Shown piece after piece: positions 37,293 through 47,480 of a stretch of 64,000 bases of DNA. Origin of the DNA: Nomia melanderi (lineage: Eukaryota > Arthropoda > Insecta > Hymenoptera > Halictidae); assembly GCF_051020985.1 (NCBI RefSeq), contig NC_135000.1, forward strand, positions 23,590,784 to 23,654,783. The letters run 5' to 3'. The notes under the pieces are model-generated. The model saw only the letters and a program-made list of their open reading frames with translations, was not told the origin of the DNA and searched no databases. Within the stretch, counting starts at the first letter, position 1. Every line of letters begins with the position of its first letter. The translations under genes were made by a program, and so were the position numbers.

Positions 37293-39695
37293 CTCCTCCT
37301 TTTCTCATCCGAGCGTACCGCGCGTCGTAGGCACACATGCCAGGCGTTAGGAGGTCACGGCCCCTTGACCTAATTAGACATTTTCCCCGAGGGTGTAGCA
37401 CGGCTCAAGGATATTGCGAGCCGCGGACGTGTGCTCGGAGCTTTTCATTACTTCGGCGGCGAGATTCGTAGAACTCACTAAATATAGCGGTTTATTGCCG
37501 CGGTCGTGCAGGCGGTAAAATTCGCGGTGGGTGGTAGTGGTTGGTGGTGATGGCGGCGGTGGCGTTGTCGGTAGTGGCGGAGGATTGGGGATGCTCGTTG
37601 CGCTGGTTTCTGGAAGAACGAATGGTTATATAGACGTGCCCGGGGAAGCTGGGATCCACCGTCTAGCGTAGACAGATATAATAGAAGCGGAGGGAACAGT
37701 GTTCGCTCGCTCGTTCGGCTGGCTTGCCTAGCTAGGCGAGTTACACTTTCCTCAGATTTCCATCTCAGTGGTGTTTCATTTCGATAGACAATATAACGGC
37801 TGCGGTTTGCCTCATTCGCGGGTACGGATGCATCGGGCAACAGACAGGGATGTACGGCGAGCGCAGAAGTTCGCGTGGAATCGGCGGGGATACGAGTCGG
37901 TTTATGTTGTTAGTCTCCCAAGAACCAGTTATTTGTAGATACGATAGGGAAACAAAACACGGGCGACGGTTGCGTCCGGCTCGGGGAGAATTTGATATAA
38001 TTCTATTAAGAAAACAGTCTTCTTTGATTGCTTCGAGAGATTCTCGAGTAACCAGGGTAAACGACCCCGTTACCGGCCGCATGAGAATGCGCTCGTTTAA
38101 AAGTAGATAGGTTTCTCTATCGTCCGAAGCGGTGCGCATGAAATATTGATCATCGAGATTTCTGGTCTTTCTAGTTTTCTAATTAAGTCCGTTCCCGAGT
38201 GTGATGTGCATGTTTACAAGAAAATTATAGTGAAAATTACATTCGGTCTGATGCCTCCTTTATTGACCTATTTATGCGTTCTATCTTATGTTCCCATTAC
38301 TGTATAGCAGTTCCAGTTCTGTTCTCATGTTAATGAACAATCTCAACCTTCATACTAATATTACTTGTCAATAAATATTTTGATGGGAGAATAGTAAATG
38401 AAATAATAAGTAAAATACTCTTACCTTTAATGTTTTAACGTTTAGGTAAATATATACCTTCATCCACCGCTGTCAATGAAATAAAATAAACTACTGATTG
38501 CTAATGGGGACATGGTCGCTAATAGGATCATTTGCCGTGGATCATTTGAAAAATACCTTAATTAGAAGACATTATTCGGAATTATGTTAAATATTCGAAC
38601 GGGGAAGCTGTTGGACAGAGTACTGTATATTATGTCTTTCGAATGATTTCCGTCGACGTTTGTTTCATCAAAACTTTTATCCGCACTCCGCAAGTTAATT
38701 TCCTCAATTTCTAGCCGAGTCCCGGCCGACTTTTTCTCTCCACAACCTTTTCTCCTTCTCTCTTTTTCTTTTAGCAAATGCATATGATGGTGCACATTCC
38801 TGCAAAGTTAAGCAGATCCTCTGTAGAGTAACCGGGTCGCCCGGGGCTGAAGGGAAGTCTAAATTAAACTTATTTCCATGGATGAGATATTTAAAATACT
38901 TCGTAAGTCTATCCGCTCCAGACCACTAGCTGAAAAGTTTCCGACACTGCATTCTGTTACAAGGATATCACGGAGCGGGAGCAACCTCCGATTACTTCTT
39001 TTGATGCCGTTTAGCATTCGGTACACGTTTGTCGCGCCCGTGTTCGTCGTTATTCCTTTTCCCCTCATCGTTTTGCGCTCGCCGCTCGCGAGTAAATTAT
39101 CAAGATTCAGAGAATTTTATTGTTTCACGTGTAGCAGTAAAACACTTAATAACCCATATCGATGAAACAAGCAGAGTTCTCGAGGTGATTAGGCATGATT
39201 TGCAAGAGGTTTTAATTGCTCGGCCCCGACATCCGCTGCGCGAGATGATGTACACCGTAACAGGCCTCGAACTCGTTAAACCGCGCCGGGGCTCGTAAAT
39301 TGTTATTCACAGTCTTCATATAGATGGTTGAACGCGTCATAATTATAATTCGTACGGGCTTCATCAGCCACGTATTATTTTCGCACGAGGAAACGACGGT
39401 CGCGACGGCCTCGGCCGTCCGGTAACTAACGGAGCCAGATTTACGTAGTAATTTCTCGATTTCAATGTCGCGATCCGTCCAAAGGTGGAGCTGGGTAGCG
39501 AAGGGCGATCTGGGAGGGAGAGGGAAAGAATTTATCGTACGTTTCGAGTCGCGGTGTTATAAATTCGTGCTTGATCTGCGCTTAAGCTGTCGAATCGTTT
39601 GACGGTTAACGCCGCGCTACTGCTGCTCCGTTTAAATATCGTTCAAATAGACACACGCCGTCTCTCGATTTTTCTTCTCTCTTTTGAATTTTCTT
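37293..39695. other. Mixed non-coding stretch with a GGN-rich patch
   Basis: 37526-37590 is rich in GGT and GGC triplets on the plus strand and reads as His/Pro/Thr-rich peptide on the other. Frames at 37478-37840 and 37765-38139 (minus) have no domain. 38140-38700 is AT-rich. 38859-39298 has opposed short frames. No gene or RNA seen. Confidence 0.4.
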
Positions 39696-39707
39696 CCCCC
39701 CCCCCCC
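39696..39707 (+). repeat. 12-nt poly-C run
   Basis: An uninterrupted C run at the end of a T-rich, pyrimidine-rich segment. Simple sequence. Confidence 0.85.
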
Positions 39708-40467
39708 ATTCTTCTGTACGTTCCAAGGCACGCTCACAATTGATTCTCGATGTTCAAACAAGCGAGCGAATGGGCGGAACGAATTTCCACGATAGCCGCG
39801 ACAACTTTATCGCCCGCTTCTTTTCTATATTTCTCATCGGGCTTGTAAAACGCGCGACGAGGCCCGCGGTTGTTCCGCAGCCGGGGTCGATCGAAATTTT
39901 ACGATAGCTCGATTCCGTTCGGCGTCGCGGCAGTAGTTATTTCATCGTAAATAGATTGCATGCGAGCCTGTAAAACGATATATTAACGCCGATCCATTGC
40001 AGTAAATCCACGACGATAACTCGACTTAACCTTAACGGCTGTTCCAGCGAAGTGGCATCGTTCTTCCTGTCCCTTCGATGTTCGTTTACGACCTCACCGC
40101 CATTTTATTCGCCGGAAAACACTCGGGGCCGATAAAAAAAAGGAGAGGCCGCCGTAAATCGATGATCGCTAATTTTCTCTCGCGATATATTGCCTCCTGC
40201 GGAAGAAATCGTACTCGGATCTTTCCGTCGAATACAATCTTCTAATGTAAAAAAATACTTTGTAACACGCGAGTCCGCAACTCTTAGCCGCTTCGGCGCT
40301 TCGGGGGATACTCCCGTGTTTCAGGTAAAAAAGTCGATCCGTTCTCATGCATAATATCGAATTCGATCCTTCTGCAGTACGAACACGCGAGAAGTTGGTA
40401 GAAAGCTACGCGTGGATTGACTTGCATCATCTCCGATAAATCAATGAAATTAATAATGTAAGGCTCA

Positions 40468-41100
40468 TTGAGCGGCAATGTACTTAAACATCGAAAAGCG
40501 GTGCAACCAGTTTGTTTCGATTCGAAAGGACTTCCATTCGTCATTTTAATCCCACGCTACCAGTTTAAGATTAATAACCCCTGCTCGAATTTACGATCGA
40601 ACATTCACTTCGAGAAAAGACATTGCGTACAGTGTGTACCAATGTTTAACAGTATAAAGCAGGGGCTAAATCCAAGGTATCTTGTCCGGCGTGGGCGTAC
40701 GACAAGAAATGATATCACGTACGTCAAACAATCACCTAACCCCATGTGCAAGGGGTCGAAGCGTCGGTTATCTTCCTTTTCGACGGTGTCTCCGACCGGC
40801 CGAATCTTTATCCGTTGGATCATCCTCGATCCCGTGGTTTTAGTGGGCTGTAAAGCCTCCGACCCCGTGACATGCTTTATATCTACGTCGCAACCGTATT
40901 TCAAATGCGAGGATAGCCTGCCATTCCCACCACCAGCCGGACACGATGCACCTACCCGCGACTCTATTCCCTTTCTTCCCTTTTTTCTCTCTTTCTCCGG
41001 GGTACACCGAGGGCAGACGTTCGCGGCTAGCTCTAAGACTGGCATCAAATGCTTTACGGCCATTCTCGAGCCCGCAAAGATGGACGGTAACGAGAAGTAA
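40468..41100 (+). CDS. Hypothetical open frame of 210 codons with an antisense partner, unconfirmed
   Basis: This frame runs 210 codons from an ATG and is not simple sequence, unlike the other longest frames here. The predicted protein has a mixed composition with several Cys residues (for example HCVQC near residue 52), but I recognise no family, and the Cys spacing does not form a zinc-binding pattern I would defend. A 188-codon frame is open on the opposite strand across the same DNA (41171-40605), so at least one, and probably both, are chance. No promoter, splice site or neighbouring gene supports it. It could also be a decayed exon or conserved non-coding sequence. Confidence 0.12.
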   Translation: MSGNVLKHRKAVQPVCFDSKGLPFVILIPRYQFKINNPCSNLRSNIHFEKRHCVQCVPMFNSIKQGLNPRYLVRRGRTTRNDITYVKQSPNPMCKGSKRRLSSFSTVSPTGRIFIRWIILDPVVLVGCKASDPVTCFISTSQPYFKCEDSLPFPPPAGHDAPTRDSIPFLPFFLSFSGVHRGQTFAASSKTGIKCFTAILEPAKMDGNEK

Positions 41101-41171
41101 CGGTGCCAGTTTCTGATTACGCAGTGTTCTCCGGTCTGAGCGTCCCGAGTAAATGATGCTTCCTTTCTCAA

Positions 41172-44100
41172 TAAAATGTGTTAATGGCTTGGGAACCCTC
41201 GAGAAGGGATTCAAGGATCGGTATCGATGGTAACCGGGCCGCGGATCCGGAACTCATGGACTCTGCACGGAATTCTTTGTACTACGTGTAGCTTCAAACG
41301 GAATGCGTAAGGAAATGTAAAAAACAACGGTCTTCTGAGAAACTGTTATAGTTTCATGAACATCTTGCTTTGATGCTAAGACTGTTCCGAACAAAGTAGC
41401 AAGAATGTCGCGAAGTGAACACGGTATTCAAACTCTCTATAGTGTACATAAAAGATTTTGATCGTGAATGCTGTGTAACCATATTATAGAAGACATATAA
41501 AGCTCAAATACTATATACCTGCTAATGAAATCAGAATTTTAAAGGGGTTTGCAAAGATTCGTCTGAATTACTTGTATAATTTCTCTCTCGCTGATAACAC
41601 TTTTACTCAACAACGGAGCCGTTCGCAGGACACCACGGTTCCGCTTCAAAGTTTCAAAATGTACACAAAATTTAACCGTGTTTCTACACTTCTTTACAAT
41701 ACGCTTTAAAACGTATACACCGCGGGTCTATACAAATTAGCTTGATTCAGCGATCCTCTTTTTTATCCGGACACGCCGCTATCTCCCCGTTCATGATCAA
41801 TTAGCGGCCGCACGCAGCACGCCTTTCTTTTTCTCGTGCGGGGCTCGCAGCTACCGTTGCCAGCTTAAAACGCAATTTACTACTGCGAAATCCAACACCC
41901 GGCCCACCACGGGTCCCTTTTATGCCCGTTCCGTGCGTTTTAATGTTTGATTCGGGGGACGCGTCCCTGTCCACGAGCGGCGAACCCTGTCGCGGAATCG
42001 GTCGCGCGGGGGTTCATAATTCCTGAAAAGTTCATAACTTCCGAGAACTCAGCGGAGGAAGACGGTAAACGTCGGTGCGCGAACTTGCCGCCATTAATAT
42101 CGCGTCGACGCTCGTTTATACGCTGGCACCGACGTATGTAGTTCCCGCATAGAGATAATAACGTGAACGACACGACAGCCGCGCGATTAAATGTCCGCCG
42201 CGTTGTCGTATTTTTGGATGTGCCTCGGGAATTTCAACTGTGCGCGCGACGCGAGCCCGAACCCCGTCTCGGAACGACATCTGTATTTCATTCAGCCTAG
42301 CGAGAGACGTGATCCTCTTGACCGTGATTCGTTTTATGCCCCGAATGAAATTTTGCATAACGTCTTGCAAGCCCCCCCGCCTCCCACCCTGTATATTTAG
42401 GCCAGCGTGTGGTAAACCGCCCGAGGCAACACGTCGACGATGGTATCAGATTTTTAATATTTCATTGTTGAACGACCGCTCGATGCTCGCTGTAAAGTGC
42501 CGAGAGCTAAATGATTATTTTATGTATGATCTGGTCATTGCGCGTTCTTCGCGCCGGAAAGATGGACACTGATTACGGGGACCAAGCTGCACCTTAAGAA
42601 ACCTATTCGCTTGATAAATAAGAAAAGACGAGAGAAGTGAAAAACGTGGACTTTAGAAAATTAATCAAAATTATAAGTGTCTTATCTCTTTCTTCACGGG
42701 TTGTACGGATTAACTGGTTGCCACGATAGATTCATCGAAATGTGTTCACGGAGTAGATTATCAAAGCTAGGATGCACAAAGTCTGAAAATACAACAGGAT
42801 TAAGAAGGCATTTGGTTATTCGTAAGCTGTTGATCGTGCGTAATATGGCAAAGAACGGCGACAATAAGCTCCTGATCCATAGCTACGCTTAGGGTGGCAC
42901 GGGTTGAAGGTGACGGTTAGGGACAAGGCGTTTCCTTTTTCCAGGCCCGTGGAAATCGAGCAGTCGCACGTGCCAGAGATGTCGGTATCCCCGGCTCCTC
43001 GCTGTTCCAGGATAAAGAGAAAGTATTACCTCACCGGCGGCGTCCCGACGACCGGGATTAATCCCGAAATTTAATTAACAAAACCGTAAGCGCTCTCCCT
43101 GCTGGTCCGCCACCCCTGCCGGCTCCGGCTTTACGCCCCCGTTCGCCGGAAGTAAAAATAAGATCCGTCGTGCCGTCGATCCTGCCGGACGGCAGGACTG
43201 TCTGGGTACAAGGAACAGTTGAGAGAAGATTAGTAAAATATTTATCCGAACAGAAGATTTCGTATCACGGAGGAAATCTGAAAGGAAACTTTACGAGCGA
43301 ATAAAGGAGCATTCATAAGAAACCATTCGATGAAACCGATATTCCGAATGAACGATAATCGATCAGTACTTTTAATCGACATTTTAGATTGCTCTGAAAT
43401 TCCGTTCGTCCCGGCGCGAGTTTCTTGAGATCGGAATCTGGAAGCACCTAGTTCGCCGATTCAAATCTACCATCAAGCGATCGGTCCGATTAAACAATTT
43501 TTTAGTGCTCGAACAGGTTTCAGCTAACTTTATAATACATCTCGTTCGACGGAACTACTCGTCGCCGAGCGTCTCCGAAATCCTCCTCGGCGACGTAAAA
43601 TCGCATCGCCATAAATTCGGTTAACCGGCCACAGGTGATCGGTGACTTACTTTACGATTGCCATAATAAAAGCTTCGGGAGACCGTCAGAGATGCAGCCC
43701 AGCGACGGTAGGCGTCCCAGCATTTCGAATCCCTTGTCTCCGCGACGCCAGCCACCGAGATGCCTCTTTTATCGTCTCGTCCCGTCCCGACGCCCCCTTA
43801 CCCGCCGATATTCACGATCCGGCGACCGTGTCGTAGAAAGTGCGCACAATGAAAGCCACGGTCCGTGATTTGTACGATGACAGCTCCGACTCGATCTTCG
43901 TAGTGGGTCGGTGAAATACAGGACCGTGAAACGGCGCGCGGCACGGCCGCGATCGGTTTCACGGTAAAGGTCTATCTCGAATTAAATACGTTTATAGGTG
44001 ACTTTACGATCTGATATATTTACTCGGTGTCTGTAGGCTACTTGTTGGGGTCGAATGAAAATTAGATGGCTAGTCAAAGCCATTAAACCGTTGAACACAC

Positions 44101-44500
44101 GCCCGCTATAACGTGTCGCTGCGGTGCACGTGAGTCATACACAGGGCTCTCTAACAGAGATGCTTAACAGAGATGAGGGACAGCAGGAAGATCGTAGATT
44201 GTTCACGGAGTAATGACATTAATACAGGTCTGTGAACTACATATTATAAACGTCAATGTCACTATTATATAAAGGGTAAATCAAAAAGTTAAATATTTAA
44301 ATATTCAATAAAAATGAACATATAAAAGTAGAGAACTTCAGAGAACTACCACAATATATGTAAATTATTCAATATTTTAAAGAAAAAGAAAATTGTCGAA
44401 AATATTTAAATGTACCTCTAAATTGTCTGGCGATTTTCAAAGTTATGTTACATCAACTTGAAGATATTCGATAAGGAAATACATTACAGTTTTTCAAAAT
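41172..44500. other. Mixed non-coding stretch
   Basis: 41240-41700 is AT-rich with no useful frame. 41940-42570 holds opposed frames with no domain. 43060-43200 is GC-rich and includes a short hairpin (CCTGCC at 43181-43186, GGCAGG at 43191-43196). 44152-44177 is a 13-bp unit (TAACAGAGATGCT) repeated twice. 44220-44500 is AT-rich. No gene seen. Confidence 0.4.
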
Positions 44501-44559
44501 CGTATTCGTGCATCGGCAGAAATCGAATTTGAATAATACAAAGTCTCTCCAGTTTTCGC

Positions 44560-44654
44560 GGCTGTGTCACGTGACCATCGCAGAGCTGCGCACGCAGCGC
44601 TCCCGCCATTATGCGTTCTGTGTTCAACTGAAAAGTGCATCGTCACTCTGCAGG
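44560..44654 (+). promoter_or_regulatory. Candidate promoter and short first exon ending at a strong donor
   Basis: A small GC-rich island sits within AT-rich DNA. It holds the perfect palindrome GTCACGTGAC at 44566-44575, which matches the CLEAR/E-box consensus, and the word CCCGCCATTATG near 44602. The segment ends at CAGGGTAAGT, where GT at 44655-44656 fits the donor consensus almost perfectly. I infer a transcription start between about 44580 and 44630 and an untranslated first exon on the plus strand. The start itself is not visible from sequence. A second donor-like CAAAGTAAGT lies near 44817-44826. Confidence 0.3.
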
Positions 44655-45279
44655 GTAAGTTTCGAATTCGTTTGGACAAAGTGCATACATTAGAAATTCG
44701 AGAAGATTAGTGTTTGGGGAAAGTTGACAGTCTCAGAAGATCTGATAAACCTGATGAACAAGTGGCAGGCATTCGTGATTGAACATCTTTAAGCAACATG
44801 CTTGTCCGATCCTCTTCAAAGTAAGTACGAGTAAAATATTTGTGTATTAAAACAGTTTATTTCATTTATAATAATCCTGCACTGTATAAATGACTAAAAC
44901 AGTAATTGGACAGGTTATGAATAACGATATCCGATATTCTTCGCGTTCATATTCTAATTCGTCCATTATCAGATACATAACCTCATTCCGATCAACCGCC
45001 CGACTTCGACTTATCGATCTCTGCAGATTTTATACGTTCATAACTCCAACCTCCTAAAACCCAATACCGTACATTGTTCAATAGTCTTTTTCCCTCCATA
45101 TAAACACACTAAAGAAACTTCATTTCGATTTCAATTCGTTCGGATTACAAGTAGCCGATACAGATTTATATTTTCATAAAATTTCGCCGTCCACTAATAA
45201 CCATGCACGGTATAAGCAACGAATACATCGTTAGAACGGAATACAATTAATCTAATACAGATATTGTATCCCGAAATCC

Positions 45280-45300
45280 ATTACCTTTCTATTTCAGTCG
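45280..45300 (+). other. Strong splice-acceptor-like sequence
   Basis: A pyrimidine-rich run ending TTTCTATTTCAG places AG at 45296-45297. It lies about 640 bp downstream of the strong donor at 44655 in the same orientation, so the two could bound an intron. The sequence that follows opens no long frame, so any spliced product would be non-coding or 5' untranslated. Confidence 0.25.
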
Positions 45301-46193
45301 ATCATTCTTCGAACGCACCACCCCGCGATGGGTAGGCCACTCGATCCCCGATCCCCGATCCGCAGATAGACACCTAATTGCGAGGATGCGAACTCGCGAA
45401 ATTAAATTTCTGAACCTGATACCGACTGCTCAATTTCCGCGATTGGAATAGGCGCGATTTACGGCGGCCATCTTGTCGGGGGCAGCGGCCGGGCGGATCG
45501 CGTTCGCTCGCAAATGAGTAAAACGAACGCGACGTTTCATAGGTGCGAGTTCTGTAACGAAGAATAATTGAAACGGCGCAGCGAGTAGAGCCTCGATCGG
45601 TACCGTGTACCCGTGTAACCGGCACGCATCCACGGGAATCCTTTTGCGTATATCTTCCCCGGGTTACGCCTCCTAACGATTTTTCGATACCGGGCGACGC
45701 GTTTTTATTCGTTTTCCTGCCCCCGTCCGCCACCCTTACCATCTCATGCCACCCCTTACACGATAGAAACGTCCAAACGCTGCAGACAATCTGCCGGATA
45801 ACGCATAACTGCCCTCAGGAAAATAGCCCCGGCGAACTTTATGCCTGGCCGGCGATACCGCGCCTGGCAACCGGAAATTTATGAAAACGTTTATGAAGTC
45901 GTAGCCGGCCGGGGTTGTAAGGGGTTCCGGTGGTCGAGGGGGCACAGAGGTGCAACAAAATGTGGAAAGAGGGAGGAAAGTATTCACGGCGACAATGCAA
46001 CGTTACGTTCTAATCCTCTGAAATGGAAGGACCTCCTCCGTTACGCGCGCCGTTTTATTTCGTGTTCCGATCGTTTCGTCAGCGATTCGTTTCGCGGAAC
46101 TCCGAGTCCTCTCCCTTTCCACCCTGCGTCCTTCGTTCTCCGCCCTGCCGGCCCTACTCGTTTTGTGCTCGCCTTTTATTCGCGACGTCTGTT
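45298..46193. other. CpG-rich block with overlapping frames
   Basis: From about 45450 CpG density rises. Minus frames (45374-45742, 122 codons; 45736-45987) and plus frames (45841-46260, 139 codons) overlap, and none has a recognisable domain. A 7-bp repeat of CGATCCC type lies near 45339-45358. The YY1-like motif at 45466-45480 is listed separately. The block could be a promoter-associated CpG island. Confidence 0.35.
45466..45480 (-). promoter_or_regulatory. YY1/Pho-like motif, copy 1
   Basis: Read on the minus strand, CCCCGACAAGATGGC continues as CGCC, close to the YY1 consensus (AAGATGGCGGC), which in animals often sits at transcription or translation starts. It lies in a CpG-rich block. 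The ATG within it opens only 13 codons before a stop. Confidence 0.3.
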
Positions 46194-46388
46194 CTATCGG
46201 CGATTCACCCCGACGCACATTTTTCGACGATCGCTGGGCGGCATGTCGTATAAATCTTGATTGCAGCCCGTGGAATACGATTTTCTTCCGCGGTGTACAT
46301 TTTTACGTGGGAATAAAACGTCTTGGTTTATTCCGCGACCTCGGTATCTGCCTGATCGTTGCGACGGTTGTTCCATAGTGTACGCCAT
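46194..46388 (-). CDS. Hypothetical 64-codon frame with a strong start context
   Basis: On the minus strand an ATG at 46388 lies in GACAAAATGGC, an excellent match to the insect start context (CAAAATGG). It opens 64 codons, beginning MAYTMEQPSQRSGRYRGRG. I recognise no family; the Arg/Gly cluster RSGRYRGRG resembles an RNA-binding RG patch but is too short to assign. The frame is also open for 62 codons upstream of this ATG, and plus-strand frames cover the same DNA, so chance is quite possible. A perfect hairpin (46407-46429) would lie in the leader just upstream. It could be a small protein, a first coding exon or nothing. Confidence 0.15.
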   Translation of the reverse strand: MAYTMEQPSQRSGRYRGRGINQDVLFPRKNVHRGRKSYSTGCNQDLYDMPPSDRRKMCVGVNRR

Positions 46389-46399
46389 TTTGTCGGGGA
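46385..46399 (-). promoter_or_regulatory. YY1/Pho-like motif, copy 2
   Basis: Read on the minus strand, CCCCGACAAAATGGC matches copy 1 at 45466-45480 in 14 of 15 positions and has the same orientation. It includes the start codon of the hypothetical 64-codon frame. Confidence 0.25.
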
Positions 46400-46406
46400 G
46401 CCCCTT

Positions 46407-46429
46407 GCGAACTATGTATAATAGTTCGC
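46407..46429. other. Perfect 9-bp-stem hairpin
   Basis: GCGAACTAT at 46407-46415 pairs with ATAGTTCGC at 46421-46429 across a 5-nt loop (GTATA). It lies about 19 bp upstream of the minus-strand ATG at 46388. Confidence 0.6.
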
Positions 46430-47205
46430 GATTGCGTTCTTGTCTCGTTTGCGTGGTGGGGTATGTCTCGTTGCTTTCGATGACGTTGGCGGATGACAGA
46501 ATGACGGTATATTTTATCGAAACTAGGTTACACTTAGGAAATCCTTTCTTTGATATATCGTTATTTTTTGTCAATACCGATGGGTTTGTTAATTGGTATG
46601 ATTTCTGATACGATGGTTATAGGAGTATAAGCTGAATGAATGACCACCGGTGATTTAATGAAAGATAATCGTATTAGCCTTCTTCCAAAGCATAATCGCG
46701 CGCCGATCCTTCTTTATCTGTCAGCAAACGCGAATCGGTGAACGTTGGGTACGTGACGTGCCCGGTAATGTGTAATGCAAAATTCTATAACGAAACGCGG
46801 ATCATCGTGCGCAGGAAGCACAAATAATTTAAATCCTCGACTGTTTACTACCGTCATATGTACCGGTGTGAAATCATGGGGCATACATTTCCTCGGTGCA
46901 ACCCTGCCACCATCTGATAAGAAATAATTAATTGGTCTGATGGAGGAAGTAGCTGTCACTGCGTTTTATATTTACGCTTCCTTAGTGCTTTGTTAGTGAA
47001 CCCGAAGAAACTGGTAGTAAGAGGATCTTCGTATTATTTACGACCAGTTCAGGCGCTGCATACTTGCATACTTGCTGCCATTATTCGGATTATACCGGGA
47101 AATAGATTTAACTCGATCTTGCGAACGGTTTAAGGAGATGGGGTACCGTTTATTTATGTTCGACAGATACAAACACCGCCGCAGAGTCGAAAATTGTTAA
47201 TTCCC
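46430..47205. other. Non-coding stretch, no gene seen
   Basis: AT-rich to mixed sequence with one 81-codon minus frame (46714-46959) without a domain. GCATACTT is repeated in tandem near 47058-47075. Nothing else recognised. Confidence 0.45.
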
Positions 47206-47480
47206 GGTCGAGGCCGGGGTTTGCAGGACCTCTCGGGAATTCTAGAGATATAGAGCTCGGAGGTTCGATAGAGCTCCCGGCCATCTTCGACCATCCCCAT
47301 CCTCCTTGATCCCCTGTTTCCGGTCACTCCTCTGGACCATTTACGGTCTCAGCTGTTCGGACTTCTTCCGAGGAGAATCCTGAGGGTCACGTTGGCCTTC
47401 TGGGAGCCACCTCGAGGGCTTCGGTGGGCCTTGGAAGGTTACCCTTAAGGTCAACCCTGGAGGGCTCAGTAGTTCGCTGA
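47206..47480. other. CpG-poor, GC-rich island of unknown origin
   Basis: The segment is GC-rich but has far fewer CpG than its neighbours, with words such as AGAGCTC repeated at about 47250 and 47270. Frames of about 40-50 codons are open on each strand; none is recognisable. It could be a decayed transposable element or a segment with a different methylation history. I cannot choose between these. Confidence 0.4.
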
